In this document: positions 28,204 through 37,510 of the stretch, piece after piece | Layout: every line of letters begins with the position of its first letter | Position numbering within the stretch: the first letter of the stretch is position 1 | NCBI RefSeq assembly: GCF_030433675.1 | Contig: NZ_JAROCB010000002.1 | Span: forward strand, 186,001 to 250,000 | Length of the DNA: 64,000 nucleotides | Direction: 5' to 3' | Source of the DNA: Leifsonia virtsii | Lineage (GTDB): Bacteria; Actinomycetota; Actinomycetes; Actinomycetales; Microbacteriaceae | Made by a program: the position numbers and the translations under genes | The notes under the pieces: model-generated | What the model was told of the DNA's origin: nothing | The model's input: only the letters and a program-made list of their open reading frames with translations | The model's database searches: none

Positions 28204-29589
28204 ATGACCACGACCGACCTGCCGCCGCAGCAGCCCAGCCTGAAGCGCGCGCTCGGCCCCACCGCACTCGTGCTGTTCGGGCTCACCTACCTCGCGCCCG
28301 TGACGGTCTTCACGACCTACGGCATCGTGACCGAGACCACGGACAACCACCTCCCCTCCGCGTACGTCGTCGCGCTCGTCGCGATGCTGTTCACGGCGCT
28401 CAGCTACGGCGCCATGTCGCGCGCGTTCCCGGTCTCCGGATCCGCGTACACGTACACGCAGCAGACGTTCGGCGGCCACGTCGGCTTCCTCACCGGGTGG
28501 ACGCTGATGCTCGACTACCTGTTCCTGCCGATGATCAACTTCCTGCTGATCGGGCTGTACCTGAACACGCAGTTCCCCGACGTGCCGCAGTGGGTGTTCG
28601 CGCTCGCCGCGCTGCTTCTCACGCTGCTGTTCAACGTGCTCGGCATCACCCTGGTGAACCGGCTGAACGCGGCCATCGTGGCCCTGTCCGTGCTGCTCGT
28701 GGTCGTGTTCGCCGTGCTCGCGATCAAGGAGCTGGCGACGAACCCGTCGTCGGAGACGCCGAGCCTGATCGAGCCGTTCCTGCCCGGCAAGGGCGGCCTC
28801 GGGCCGATCTTCGCCGGCGCCGCGGTGCTCGCCCTGTCGTTCCTCGGCTTCGACGCGGTGTCGACGCTGTCGGAGGAGGCGAAGAACCCGAAGCGCGACA
28901 TCCCGCGCGCCATCGTGCTCACCACGCTCATCGGCGGTGCGATCTTCATCGTCGTGTCGTGGCTGGGCGCCCTGGTCTACCCGGACTGGCGCGATTTCGC
29001 GAATGTCGACTCCGCCGGCGTCGACCTCATGGCGAAGGTCGGCGGCACGTTCCTCACCTCCTTCTTCGTCGCGGTCTACGTGGTCGGCGCATTCGGCTCC
29101 GGGATGACGACCCAGGTCAGCGTCTCGCGCATCATCTACTCGATGGGCCGGGACGGCGTGCTGCCGCGGGTGTTCGGCCGGCTGCACTCGCGCTTCCGCA
29201 CGCCGTGGGTCGCCGCGCTCGCCGTGTCGGTGGTGTCGCTGCTGGCGCTGGTGCTGACGCTCGACCAGGCGGCGACCATGATCTCGTTCGGTGCGCTCGC
29301 GGCGTTCTCGATGGTCAATCTGTCGGTGATCAAGCACCACCTGTTCCCCAAGGGCGGCCGCACCGCGCCGTCGGCCGGCGAGTGGGTGCGCTACGGCGTG
29401 CGCCCGGCGATCGGCTTCGTGCTGACGGTGTGGCTGTGGACGTCGTTGACCGTCACGACGTTCATCGTCGGCCTCTCCTGGATGCTGGTGGGCGTGATCT
29501 ACCTCGCCGCCCTCACCCGCGGCTTCCGTCGCAAGCCCCCGATGATGGACTTCTCCGAGAAGGAGGAGCTCGCCGACCAGCCCGCCTGA
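28204..29589 (+). CDS. APC-superfamily amino acid/amine permease
   Basis: A 461-residue membrane protein with about 12 transmembrane segments. The first helix reads ALGPTALVLFGLTYLAPVTVFTTYGIVTE, with the unwound substrate-binding glycine region of the APC fold. FLGFDAVSTLSEEAKNPKRDIPRAIVL is the diagnostic helix 6 region. It follows the amidohydrolase after 49 nt and is probably co-transcribed; import of the amidohydrolase substrate or an amino acid/polyamine derivative is likely. A ribosome-binding site AGAGAGG is present. The next gene downstream is separated by a 22-bp-stem hairpin. Confidence 0.9.
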   Translation: MTTTDLPPQQPSLKRALGPTALVLFGLTYLAPVTVFTTYGIVTETTDNHLPSAYVVALVAMLFTALSYGAMSRAFPVSGSAYTYTQQTFGGHVGFLTGWTLMLDYLFLPMINFLLIGLYLNTQFPDVPQWVFALAALLLTLLFNVLGITLVNRLNAAIVALSVLLVVVFAVLAIKELATNPSSETPSLIEPFLPGKGGLGPIFAGAAVLALSFLGFDAVSTLSEEAKNPKRDIPRAIVLTTLIGGAIFIVVSWLGALVYPDWRDFANVDSAGVDLMAKVGGTFLTSFFVAVYVVGAFGSGMTTQVSVSRIIYSMGRDGVLPRVFGRLHSRFRTPWVAALAVSVVSLLALVLTLDQAATMISFGALAAFSMVNLSVIKHHLFPKGGRTAPSAGEWVRYGVRPAIGFVLTVWLWTSLTVTTFIVGLSWMLVGVIYLAALTRGFRRKPPMMDFSEKEELADQPA

Positions 29590-29606
29590 CCCCTTCCCAT
29601 CCACCG

Positions 29607-29665
29607 TCGAGTACACGAAGACTGCACGTTTTCAGCCCGAATCCGTGCAGTCTTCGTGTACTCGA
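29607..29665. repeat. 22-bp perfect inverted repeat
   Basis: A 22-bp arm beginning TCGAGTACACGAAGACTG (29607–29628) is perfectly repeated inverted at 29644–29665 around a 15-nt loop. It lies between the permease and the methyltransferase gene, both rightward, and can act as a terminator. Only one locus was found for these arms in the window. Confidence 0.8.
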
Positions 29666-29702
29666 TGGAGGGGGGACTCGGGGGTGCTGGTTGGATGGGG
29701 AG

Positions 29703-30824
29703 GTGGAGTTCGAGTACGAGCGGTTGCGGCGGTGGCCGGAGGTCGAGGCGCCGAACCTGTTCGCGTCCGACGCCGCCGATCGCCTGATCGCCGACCTGGC
29801 GGGCGACGCGGTCACCGAGCCCGGGCTGGTCGTGATCGGCGACGGCTACGGCGCACTCACCCTCGCGGCCGCGGCGCGCGGCGCCCGCGGCATCCGGGTG
29901 CACCAGGATGCGCTGACCGGCGAGCGCGCGCTCGACGCCAACGCCGAGACCCTCGGGCTCGCCGGGACGTTCGAGCACCGGCCGCTGGACGACTCCCTCG
30001 TCCGCGGCGCCCGCACCGTGCTGCTGCGCCTTCCCCGGAGCCTGGACGCGCTCGCCGAGATCGCGACCCTGATCGCCGAGCACGCGCGCGCCGACGTCAC
30101 CGTCTACGCCGGCGGCATGCTCAAGCACATGACCACCGCCATGAACGCCGTGCTCGCGGAGGTGTTCGGCGAGGTGTCCGCGTCGCTGGCCCGGCAGAAG
30201 GCGCGCGTGCTGACCGTGCGCGAGCCGCATCCGGCCGCAGCCACCGTGCTCGACCGCTGGCCCGAGCGCGCGTTCGACTCCGAGACCGGGCTCTGGGTGT
30301 GCGCGCACGGCGCGGCGTTCGCCGGGACCTCCGTCGACATCGGCACCCGCTTCCTTCTCACGGTGCTCGACGAGGCGGTGCCGGATGCGCGCACGGCGAT
30401 CGACCTCGGCTGCGGCACCGGGGTCCTCGCCTCCGCGCTCGCCGTCTCCCGGCCGGAGCTCCGGGTCGTCGCGACCGACCAGTCCGCGGCCGCCGTCGCC
30501 TCCGCCGCCGCGACCGCGTCCGCGAACGGCGTCGCCGGCCGGGTCGCCGTGGTGCGCGACGACGGCCTGGCGTCGCAGCCGGACGCGTCGGCCGACCTGA
30601 TCGTGCTCAACCCGCCGTTCCACATCGGCAGCGCGGTGCACACCGGCATCGCCCACCGGCTGTTCGCGGACGCCGGGCGGGTGCTCGCCCCCGGCGGCGA
30701 GCTGTGGGCGGTGTGGAACTCGCACCTCGGCTACCGGCCGGCCCTCGAGCGCGCGGTCGGACCGACCCGCCAGATCGCGCGCAACCCCAAGTTCACGGTC
30801 ACGGCCTCACGCAGGCCGGCCTGA
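29703..30824 (+). CDS. RsmC/RlmG-like rRNA methyltransferase
   Basis: A 373-residue tandem methyltransferase-fold protein. The N-terminal half (residues ~1–180) is a degenerate domain, as in RsmC and RlmG. The C-terminal half holds the SAM-binding motif I AIDLGCGTGVLASALAV and the catalytic NPPFH motif of N2-guanine methyltransferases (LIVLNPPFHIGSAVHTG). The ASRRPA C-terminus is basic. The probable target is a guanine in 16S or 23S rRNA; which one cannot be decided from sequence. The GTG start at 29703 has GGGGAG in front. Confidence 0.88.
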   Translation: MEFEYERLRRWPEVEAPNLFASDAADRLIADLAGDAVTEPGLVVIGDGYGALTLAAAARGARGIRVHQDALTGERALDANAETLGLAGTFEHRPLDDSLVRGARTVLLRLPRSLDALAEIATLIAEHARADVTVYAGGMLKHMTTAMNAVLAEVFGEVSASLARQKARVLTVREPHPAAATVLDRWPERAFDSETGLWVCAHGAAFAGTSVDIGTRFLLTVLDEAVPDARTAIDLGCGTGVLASALAVSRPELRVVATDQSAAAVASAAATASANGVAGRVAVVRDDGLASQPDASADLIVLNPPFHIGSAVHTGIAHRLFADAGRVLAPGGELWAVWNSHLGYRPALERAVGPTRQIARNPKFTVTASRRPA

Positions 30825-30846
30825 CGGCACGTCAGCTGACGGACGA

Positions 30847-31803
30847 TCAGCGGGCGAGCACCTCGCGCACGCCCGAGACGACGAGGCCCGCCGCGCCGAG
30901 CGACAGCGCCCGGTCGGCCTTCGCCCGCGACGGGACGATGTGGGCGAGCACCGGCTTCCCCGTCGCGTTGAGCGTCCGCCAGGCGTCGGCGGTCGCCTCG
31001 TAGTCGAGGCCGAGCCAGGACCAGCGGGCCTGCGTCGTGGTGAGCATCGAGGGATCCGCCGCCAGCTCCGACCCGTAGTAGTAGCCCCAGGTTCGGTAGC
31101 CGCGGGCCGCCGCATCCACCGGCCAGGCCTGCGCGGTGCAGTAGCCCTTCGCCACGAAGGTGCCGGTCGGGTCGGGCAGAGCCGACATGAGCGCGAACAG
31201 CTCGCCGAGGTGGTCGGTCGGCACCACCTTCGGGTCGACGAAGATCGTGTGCGTGCGGCCGTACGCCGACACCAGGTCTTCGAAGCGCAGGTACGGCTGC
31301 GGCGGCTGCTGCGGAGCGTTCGTCTCGGCGGCCGTGATCCTGTGCGCCTGCACCTTGGCCCAGGAGTGCTGTGCAGCGACGAAGCCGGTGGTTCCGGAGG
31401 TGCGGTCCAGGGTGGCGTCGTGGAGCCCGAACCAGACCCCGTCGGACGTCCGCGCCAGCGAGATCTCCAGGGCGTTGACGCCGAGCAGTACGGACTGCCG
31501 GTACGCCTCCATCGACATCTCGGGCCAGTCGAGCGAACCGCCGCGGTGGGCCACCGTGAACCCGGGACGCTGCAGCAGCCGGTCGACCAGCAGGCCGTCG
31601 GTGCGCTGGCCGGTGGCGGCCGTCGCGGTGGCGTGCGGCGTGAGCGTCCTGCTCGGCGGCGTCTTCTGCGGTCCGCCGCCCAGCAGCTGCGTCGCGAGCG
31701 CGCCCGCCCCCGCGACGACGCCGGCGCCGACGACGAACGCGACGAGCGTGCGCCGGGTCGGCCGCTTGTCGTCCGGCGGGGAAGGCTGCTGGTCCTCGGG
31801 CAT
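30847..31803 (-). CDS. glycerophosphodiester phosphodiesterase-like exported protein
   Basis: A 318-residue protein with an Arg-Arg-containing N-terminal export/anchor segment (PTRRTLVAFVVGAGVVAGAGALATQLL) and a GDPD TIM barrel. The motifs AHRGGSLDWPEMSMEAYRQSV and FGLHDATLDRTSG match the catalytic His residues. However, the metal-binding ExD is ExS here (ALEISLARTSDG), so one ligand may be lost. Later elements are YLRFEDLVSAYGRTHTIFVDPK and GLVVSGVREVL. It may be a weak or non-catalytic family member. The start is taken as ATG 31803, with TAGGGT 5 nt upstream; an in-frame TTG two codons earlier is less likely. Confidence 0.8.
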   Translation of the reverse strand: MPEDQQPSPPDDKRPTRRTLVAFVVGAGVVAGAGALATQLLGGGPQKTPPSRTLTPHATATAATGQRTDGLLVDRLLQRPGFTVAHRGGSLDWPEMSMEAYRQSVLLGVNALEISLARTSDGVWFGLHDATLDRTSGTTGFVAAQHSWAKVQAHRITAAETNAPQQPPQPYLRFEDLVSAYGRTHTIFVDPKVVPTDHLGELFALMSALPDPTGTFVAKGYCTAQAWPVDAAARGYRTWGYYYGSELAADPSMLTTTQARWSWLGLDYEATADAWRTLNATGKPVLAHIVPSRAKADRALSLGAAGLVVSGVREVLAR

Positions 31804-31939
31804 GGGCAACCCTAGGCATCCGGCCCGCCCGGGATCAAGTCCCTTGGTGTAGGCACACCGAATCCGCCGCCGATATGCAATCTCACAACGTTTTCAGGGT
31901 TCGATCAGCGAAACGGCAACGGAATCAGTCGAAATCCAC

Positions 31940-31968
31940 TTGTCTTGATCGACGGATGTTGCTAACGT
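31940..31968 (+). promoter_or_regulatory. promoter of the 32035 permease gene
   Basis: -35 TTGTCT (31940–31945), a 17-nt spacer and -10 TAACGT (31963–31968). The start point would be near 31975, giving a ~60-nt leader with the Shine-Dalgarno AGGGAGAG. Confidence 0.55.
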
Positions 31969-32034
31969 CCCCCTGTCGCACACCGCCGTCGCGAGACCGC
32001 GCCGGCGTCGGCGACCCCGAAGCCAGGGAGAGCA

Positions 32035-33561
32035 ATGACGCAGACCAGTTCCCGGCCGGACGCCCCGCACGGCGCCCAGCAGCAGACCCCGGGAGAGCAG
32101 CAGCATGCGCTGAAGGCCGACGGCGTGAGCGCCGCCGGCTCGATCGTCATGGCCGTCGCGGGCAGCGCGCCCGCGTACTCGATCGCCGCCACCACCGCCA
32201 CCCTGGTCGGCGCCGCCGCCCTCGGTGCCCCCGCCGCTCTGCTCTGGTGCGGCATCCCGATGCTCGGCATCGCATGGGCGTTCCTCTACCTCGGTCGCCT
32301 CGACGTCAACGCGGGCGCGGCGTACTCGTGGGTCGCGCGGGCGCTGCACCCGATCCTCGGGTTCCTCTCCGGCTGGGCCCTCGTCATCTCGGCGACGATC
32401 TTCATGGTCGCCGGAGCGCTCCCCGCCGGCGCGATGACCGTGACGCTGTTCGCGCCGGACCAGGCGGGCAACGTCCCGCTCATCACCGGCGTCGGCGCGC
32501 TCTGGTTCCTGGTGATGGCCGCGTGCGTGCTGTTCGGCGTCCACGTGACCGCCCGCGCGCAGTGGATCATGTCGGTCATCGAGGTCGGCATCCTGATCCT
32601 GTTCGCGGTGCTGATGATCGTGCGCGCGTCCACCTCGGCGCACGCCGGACCCTCGTTCTCGTGGGACTGGCTCGGCTTCCAGCACCTCACCGGGCAGGGC
32701 GTGTTCGTCTCCGCCGCGCTGATCGCGGCCTTCTACTTCTGGGGCTGGGATGTCGCCGCCAACCTCAACGAGGAGACCAAGGACGGCCACAAGAACGCCG
32801 GCTCCGCGGGCATCATCGGCGTCATCATCGTCTTCCTGCTGTTCGAGATCTTCACCATCGCGACGATGGTCATCCTCCCGGCGAAGACCATCGAGAACAA
32901 CAGCGCCAACGTGCTGTCTGTGCTGGGTGACGCCGTCTGGCCGGGGATCGGCGGCAAGATCCTCGTCATCGCGGTCGCGCTGTCGACCATCGCGACGCTG
33001 GAGACGACCCTGATCCAGGTCACCAGGACGCTGTTCTCGATGGGACGCGACCACACCATCCCGAAGGTGTTCGGCACCATCCACCGCCGCTGGAAGACCC
33101 CGGCCTTCGCGACGCTGATCGTGGTCGGGGTGTCGATCGTGCTGTTCCTCGGCGCCAACCTGATCGGCAAGACCGTCGGCGACATCATGACGAACGCCAT
33201 CGCGTCCATCGGCATCCAGATCGCGTTCTACTACACGCTCGCGGGCGTGGCCGTGGTGGTCGCCTACCGCAGGGTGCTGCTGAAGTCGGCGAAGAACTTC
33301 ATCCTGATCGGCCTGTGGCCGGCGGTCGGCGCGATCTTCATGGGCGTCATCTTCGTGCTCGGGATCGTGCAGAACTTCCAGAACGACGCGATCGTGGTCA
33401 ACGTGCTGGGCCTCGGCCTGATCGTGGTCGGAATCGTGCCGATCCTCCTCTTCTACCGGAAGGCGCGGGAGTACTACACGCGCCGCCCGCTGGAGCTGCC
33501 GGAGGAGCTGGACGTTGCCGCGCCGCCGAACATCGACGACCGCGACCCCGCGGCGCGCTGA
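32035..33561 (+). CDS. APC-superfamily permease
   Basis: A 508-residue, ~12-helix amino acid/polyamine-organocation permease. Helix 1 is [43 protein letters not shown]; helix 6 has the familiar [25 protein letters not shown]. The C-terminal region carries two further membrane pairs and a hydrophilic tail ([21 protein letters not shown]). Ribosome-binding site AGGGAGAG. It is a single-gene unit with its own promoter, ending at a 19-bp inverted repeat shared with the corA–tetR gap. The substrate is unknown; [11 protein letters not shown] is common in putrescine or amino acid importers. Confidence 0.88.
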   Translation: MTQTSSRPDAPHGAQQQTPGEQQHALKADGVSAAGSIVMAVAGSAPAYSIAATTATLVGAAALGAPAALLWCGIPMLGIAWAFLYLGRLDVNAGAAYSWVARALHPILGFLSGWALVISATIFMVAGALPAGAMTVTLFAPDQAGNVPLITGVGALWFLVMAACVLFGVHVTARAQWIMSVIEVGILILFAVLMIVRASTSAHAGPSFSWDWLGFQHLTGQGVFVSAALIAAFYFWGWDVAANLNEETKDGHKNAGSAGIIGVIIVFLLFEIFTIATMVILPAKTIENNSANVLSVLGDAVWPGIGGKILVIAVALSTIATLETTLIQVTRTLFSMGRDHTIPKVFGTIHRRWKTPAFATLIVVGVSIVLFLGANLIGKTVGDIMTNAIASIGIQIAFYYTLAGVAVVVAYRRVLLKSAKNFILIGLWPAVGAIFMGVIFVLGIVQNFQNDAIVVNVLGLGLIVVGIVPILLFYRKAREYYTRRPLELPEELDVAAPPNIDDRDPAAR

Positions 33562-33591
33562 CCGGGGGCGCCTAGATCGTTCCCCAACCAT

Positions 33592-33648
33592 CAGCTCCTG
33601 AGTTCTTCGACCCCCACCCGCGTGGCGAGTCGAAGAACTCAGGAGCTG
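33592..33648. repeat. 19-bp inverted repeat, CAGCTCCTGAG family, copy 2
   Basis: CAGCTCCTGAGTTCTTCGA (33592–33610) and its perfect complement (33630–33648), with a 19-nt loop. Both arms are identical to those at 25696–25752, while the loop sequence differs. It lies between convergent genes and overlaps the stop of the 33639 gene. Confidence 0.85.
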
Positions 33649-34004
33649 TCGGCGTCTCGGGGGTGCTCGTGCTGCTTCCGGTGCTCCGGCGAGTCGAGGA
33701 GCGAGAGCATGAACAGCAGGGCGATCAGGACGAAGATGCTGAGCGCCGCGATCAGGTCGCTCCAGGTGAACGGGATGAACTCGCCGTCGATCGACAGCAC
33801 GAACACCGTCTCCACCACCCCGAACGCGATGAAGAACAGCCCGAGCAGCAGTCTCGTCATGCGCACGTTCCGGCCGCGGCGGTGCAGCTCCACCCGGCGC
33901 AGCTCCACCATCAGGGTGAGCAGGAGCAGCGGCAGCACCTGCGACAGGGTGGCCGCCGTCGCGCCGTCCATCAGCACGACGCGCACATCGGCGGGGTCGA
34001 TCAT
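33639..34004 (-). CDS. small membrane protein of unknown function
   Basis: A 121-residue protein with three predicted membrane segments ([57 protein letters not shown]). It ends in a charged tail, [19 protein letters not shown]. The start at ATG 34004 is chosen because TACCCT lies 6 nt upstream (leaderless) and because longer forms would run through the clpB promoter. No family is recognised. It is divergent from clpB across a HAIR operator, so its expression might also respond to HspR, but its own -10 is about 90 bp away from that site. Confidence 0.65.
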   Translation of the reverse strand: MIDPADVRVVLMDGATAATLSQVLPLLLLTLMVELRRVELHRRGRNVRMTRLLLGLFFIAFGVVETVFVLSIDGEFIPFTWSDLIAALSIFVLIALLFMLSLLDSPEHRKQHEHPRDADSS

Positions 34005-34098
34005 GACGACAGGGTACCGCCGCGTCGGCGTTCGCACTCGGACGTGAAGTCGTCCGAAATCCGTCGAGCATTTCGGGAATTCGCCCTGGCCGAACAAA

Positions 34099-34119
34099 GT
34101 TGAGCTTAGTAGACTCAAG
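34099..34119 (+). promoter_or_regulatory. HAIR operator of clpB
   Basis: GTTGAGC-N7-ACTCAAG, two bases from the HAIR consensus. It lies 32 bp before the clpB ATG, where HspR would block transcription. With the two dnaK sites it defines the local HspR regulon. Confidence 0.85.
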
Positions 34120-34150
34120 TTTGCCCAGAACACCATGGGAAGGGGACCAG

Positions 34151-36301
34151 ATGGCGAACATGCAGGGTGCGCCCTCCACGCAGGAGGCGAAGAGCGCACT
34201 CGAACAGTACGGCGTGAACCTCACGGAGATCGCGAAGAGCGGCAAGCTCGACCCGGTGATCGGGCGGGATGCCGAGATCCGGCGCGTCAGCCAGGTGCTG
34301 ACCCGTCGCACCAAGAACAACCCGGTGCTCATCGGCGAGCCCGGCGTCGGCAAGACGGCGGTCGTCGAAGGCCTCGCCCAGCGCATCGTCGCGGGGGACG
34401 TGGCCGACTCCCTGAAGGGGAAGCAGCTGGTCGCCCTCGACCTGTCCGCCCTCGTCGCCGGCGCAATGTACCGGGGGCAGTTCGAGGAGCGGCTGAAGGC
34501 CGTCCTCAAGGAGATCAACGACGCCGAGGGGCAGATCATCACGTTCGTGGACGAGCTCCACATCCTGATGGGCGCCGGCGGCGGCGAGGGGTCCGTGGCG
34601 GCCTCCAACATGCTGAAGCCGATGCTCGCCCGCGGTGAACTGCGCCTGATCGGCGCGACCACGCTCAACGAGTACCGCGAGTTCATCGAGAAGGACGCGG
34701 CCCTCGAGCGCCGCTTCCAGCAGGTCTACGTCGGCGAGCCTTCGGTGGAGGACACGGTCGCGATCCTTCGCGGCCTCAAGGGCCGGTACGAGGCGCACCA
34801 CGGCGTCACGATCGAAGACTCGGCGCTGGTCGCCGCGGCCTCCCTGTCCAACCGGTACATCACCGCGCGCCAGCTTCCGGACAAGGCCATCGACCTCATC
34901 GACGAGGCCGCGTCCCGGCTCAAGATGGAGATCGACTCCGCGCCGGTCGAGATCGACACGCTGCAGCGGCAGGTGGAGCGGATGAAGCTGGAGGAGTTCG
35001 CCCTCAAGAAGGAGAAGGACGACGCCAGCAAGGAGCGCCTGGAGCAGCTGCGCCAGCGGCTGCGCGAGCAGGAGTCCCAGCTGGAGGAGCTGCAGGCCCG
35101 CTGGCGCGCCGAGAAGGCGTCGCTGAACCGGGTCGGCGAGCTGCGGTCCCAGCTGGAGGAGGCCAAGACCAAGCGCGACCTCGCGCTGCGCGACGGCCGG
35201 TACCAGGAGGCGTCCCGCATCGAGTACGAGACCATCCCGAACATCGAGCGCGAGCTCGCCGAGGCCGAGCAGGCCGAGACGGACCACCCGCGCATGGTGA
35301 ACGAGCAGGTGACGGCCGACGACATCGCCGCGGTGGTGGCCGCGTGGACCGGCATCCCGGTCGACCGCCTCACCCAGGGCGAGACCGAGAAGCTGCTGAA
35401 CCTGGAGTACGAGCTCGGCCGCCGCATCATCGGCCAGAAGAAGGCCGTGCAGGCGGTGGCGGATGCCGTCCGCCGCACCCGTGCGGGCATCTCCGACCCG
35501 GGCCGCCCGACCGGATCGTTCCTGTTCCTCGGCCCGACCGGCGTCGGCAAGACGGAGCTGGCCAAGGCGCTCGCCGCGTTCCTGTTCGACGACGAGAAGG
35601 CCATGGTCCGCATCGACATGAGCGAGTACGGCGAGAAGTTCTCCGTCTCGCGGCTGGTCGGCGCGCCCCCCGGCTACGTCGGCTACGAGCAGGGCGGCCA
35701 GCTGACCGAGGCTGTCCGACGTCGCCCGTACTCGGTGATCCTCCTCGACGAGGTCGAGAAGGCGCACCCCGAGGTGTTCGACGTGCTGCTCCAGGTGCTC
35801 GACGACGGCAGGCTGACCGATGGCCAGGGCCGCACGGTCGACTTCCGGAACACCATCCTGATCCTCACCTCGAACCTCGGGAGCAACTTCCTCGTCGACC
35901 CGACCCTGAGCCCGACGGAGCGCGAGGAGGCGGTGCTGCAGCAGGTCCGCCAGGCGTTCAAGCCGGAGTTCGTGAACCGTCTCGACGACATCGTCGTCTT
36001 CTCCGCGCTGAGCCAGGAGGAACTGGGCGAGATCGTCGAGCTGGGCATCGACCGGCTAATGCAGCGCCTCACCGAGCGGCGCCTGGAGCTGGCGGTCACG
36101 CCGGACGCCAGGGCCTGGCTCGCCGAGCGCGGCTACGACCCGATCTACGGCGCCCGGCCGCTACGGCGGCTCATGCAGCGCGAGATCGAGGACCGTCTGG
36201 CCACGGCCCTGCTCGCCGGCGAGATCCGCGACGGCGACCTGGTGCGGGTGGACCTCGACCGCGAGGCCGACCACCTCACGGTGGTGCCCGTGCGCGAGTA
36301 G
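34151..36301 (+). CDS. clpB: disaggregase ClpB lacking the N-terminal domain
   Basis: A 716-residue Hsp100 ATPase that rescues aggregated protein with DnaK. It has two AAA+ modules: Walker A GEPGVGKT (residues 62–69) with Walker [10 protein letters not shown], and Walker A GPTGVGKT (461–468) with [34 protein letters not shown]. Between them is the coiled-coil M-domain ([35 protein letters not shown]...), which marks ClpB as opposed to ClpA or ClpC. The usual ~140-residue Clp-N domain is absent; the protein starts just before NBD1 ([24 protein letters not shown]). The start is ATG 34151 behind AAGGGGA. It is controlled by HspR through the upstream HAIR site. Confidence 0.95.
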   Translation: MANMQGAPSTQEAKSALEQYGVNLTEIAKSGKLDPVIGRDAEIRRVSQVLTRRTKNNPVLIGEPGVGKTAVVEGLAQRIVAGDVADSLKGKQLVALDLSALVAGAMYRGQFEERLKAVLKEINDAEGQIITFVDELHILMGAGGGEGSVAASNMLKPMLARGELRLIGATTLNEYREFIEKDAALERRFQQVYVGEPSVEDTVAILRGLKGRYEAHHGVTIEDSALVAAASLSNRYITARQLPDKAIDLIDEAASRLKMEIDSAPVEIDTLQRQVERMKLEEFALKKEKDDASKERLEQLRQRLREQESQLEELQARWRAEKASLNRVGELRSQLEEAKTKRDLALRDGRYQEASRIEYETIPNIERELAEAEQAETDHPRMVNEQVTADDIAAVVAAWTGIPVDRLTQGETEKLLNLEYELGRRIIGQKKAVQAVADAVRRTRAGISDPGRPTGSFLFLGPTGVGKTELAKALAAFLFDDEKAMVRIDMSEYGEKFSVSRLVGAPPGYVGYEQGGQLTEAVRRRPYSVILLDEVEKAHPEVFDVLLQVLDDGRLTDGQGRTVDFRNTILILTSNLGSNFLVDPTLSPTEREEAVLQQVRQAFKPEFVNRLDDIVVFSALSQEELGEIVELGIDRLMQRLTERRLELAVTPDARAWLAERGYDPIYGARPLRRLMQREIEDRLATALLAGEIRDGDLVRVDLDREADHLTVVPVRE

Positions 36302-36312
36302 CCGCACACGAT

Positions 36313-36348
36313 CGGAGGGCGCCGTCCTGGATGGGACGGCGCCCTCCG
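36313..36348 (+). terminator. clpB terminator hairpin
   Basis: CGGAGGGCGCCGTCC pairs with GGACGGCGCCCTCCG around a 6-nt loop, 12 bp after the clpB stop. It is a strong GC stem and ends just before the leaderless dehydrogenase gene. Confidence 0.75.
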
Positions 36349-36353
36349 TGCGC

Positions 36354-36360
36354 GTAGGCT
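36354..36360 (+). promoter_or_regulatory. -10 element of leaderless alcohol dehydrogenase
   Basis: TAGGCT lies 6 nt before the ATG at 36367, with no Shine-Dalgarno between. Confidence 0.5.
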
Positions 36361-36366
36361 CGAAGC

Positions 36367-37431
36367 ATGCGTGCAACTGTCATCCACGGGGAGCGCGATG
36401 TGCGCCTCGAAGAGGTCCCCACCCCCACCCTGTACACCGGCCAGGGAGCCGACGGCCTCGACGCCGTCGTCCGCGTGGTCGCCGCCTGCGTCTGCGGCAG
36501 CGACCTCTGGCCCTACCGCGGCGTGACGCCGACCAAGGAACCCCACCGCATCGGCCACGAGTTCGTCGGCGTGGTCGAGCAGGTCGGCGACAACGTCCGC
36601 ACCATCAAGCCGGGCGACTTCGTGATCGCGCCCTTCTACGACTGCGACATGACCTGCGTGAACTGCCGCAACGGCGTCAGCACCTCGTGCCTGCACGGCG
36701 GATGGTGGGGCGCGGACGACCGCATCGGCGGGTTCGCCGACGGCGGCCAGGGCGAGTACGTCCGCGTGCCGCACGCCGACGGCTCGCTCGTCGCGACGCC
36801 CGAGTACCCGCGCGCGGAGCTCATCCCGAGCCTGCTGACGCTGTCGGACGTGATGGGCACCGGCCACCACGCCGCCGTCTCCGCCGGGGTCACCCAGGGC
36901 AGCACGGTCGTCGTGGTCGGCGACGGCGCGGTCGGGCTGTGCGCGGTGCTCGCCTCCGCGCGGCTCGGCGCCTCGCGCATCGTCGCCATGTCGCGGCACG
37001 AGTCCCGGCAGGCGCTCGCGCGCGAGTTCGGGGCGACCGACATCGTCGCCGAGCGCGGCGACGCCGGCGTGGCCGCGGTGAAGGAGCTGTTCGACGGCAT
37101 CGGCGCGGACTGCGTGCTGGAGGCCGTCGGCACGAAGGAGTCGATGGACCAGGCGATCCGTTCCGTCCGCCCGGGCGGCATGGTCGGCTACGTCGGCGTG
37201 CCGAACGGCGGCCCGGAGCTCCCGGTGCGCCCGCTCTTCCAGAGCAACATCGGCGTGAACGGTGGCGTCGCGCCGGTCCGCAACTACGTCGAGGACCTGC
37301 TGCAGGACGTCTGGTCGGGCGCCATCGAGCCCGGCAAGGTGTTCGACCTGGAGGTGCCGCTCGACGACATCGCCGAGGCGTACGCCGCGATGGATGAGCG
37401 CCGCGCCATCAAGACGCTCGTCCGGCCGTAG
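36367..37431 (+). CDS. zinc-dependent alcohol dehydrogenase family protein
   Basis: A 354-residue medium-chain dehydrogenase. Catalytic zinc ligands are in ACVCGSDLWPYRG and HRIGHEFVGVVEQVG. A structural-zinc-like region reads CDMTCVNCRNGVSTSC, with fewer cysteines than the classical four-Cys lobe. The cofactor site is TVVVVGDGAVGLCAVLAS. The overall type is the actinobacterial 'zinc-dependent alcohol dehydrogenase' close to threonine/glutathione-independent formaldehyde dehydrogenases. The substrate is unknown. It stands alone, convergent with a nitroreductase gene. Confidence 0.9.
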   Translation: MRATVIHGERDVRLEEVPTPTLYTGQGADGLDAVVRVVAACVCGSDLWPYRGVTPTKEPHRIGHEFVGVVEQVGDNVRTIKPGDFVIAPFYDCDMTCVNCRNGVSTSCLHGGWWGADDRIGGFADGGQGEYVRVPHADGSLVATPEYPRAELIPSLLTLSDVMGTGHHAAVSAGVTQGSTVVVVGDGAVGLCAVLASARLGASRIVAMSRHESRQALAREFGATDIVAERGDAGVAAVKELFDGIGADCVLEAVGTKESMDQAIRSVRPGGMVGYVGVPNGGPELPVRPLFQSNIGVNGGVAPVRNYVEDLLQDVWSGAIEPGKVFDLEVPLDDIAEAYAAMDERRAIKTLVRP

Positions 37432-37446
37432 TACCCGCAGACACGA

Positions 37447-37486
37447 CGGCGCCCGCCGGGGGATGAACGCATCCCGGCGGGCGCCG
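37447..37486. terminator. bidirectional terminator hairpin
   Basis: CGGCGCCCGCCGGG (37447–37460) pairs with CCCGGCGGGCGCCG (37473–37486); the loop can extend the stem further through GGATG/CATCC. It lies between convergent genes and can serve both. Confidence 0.75.
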
Positions 37487-37510
37487 AGTGATTTCCGCAA
37501 GCCGCGAGGC

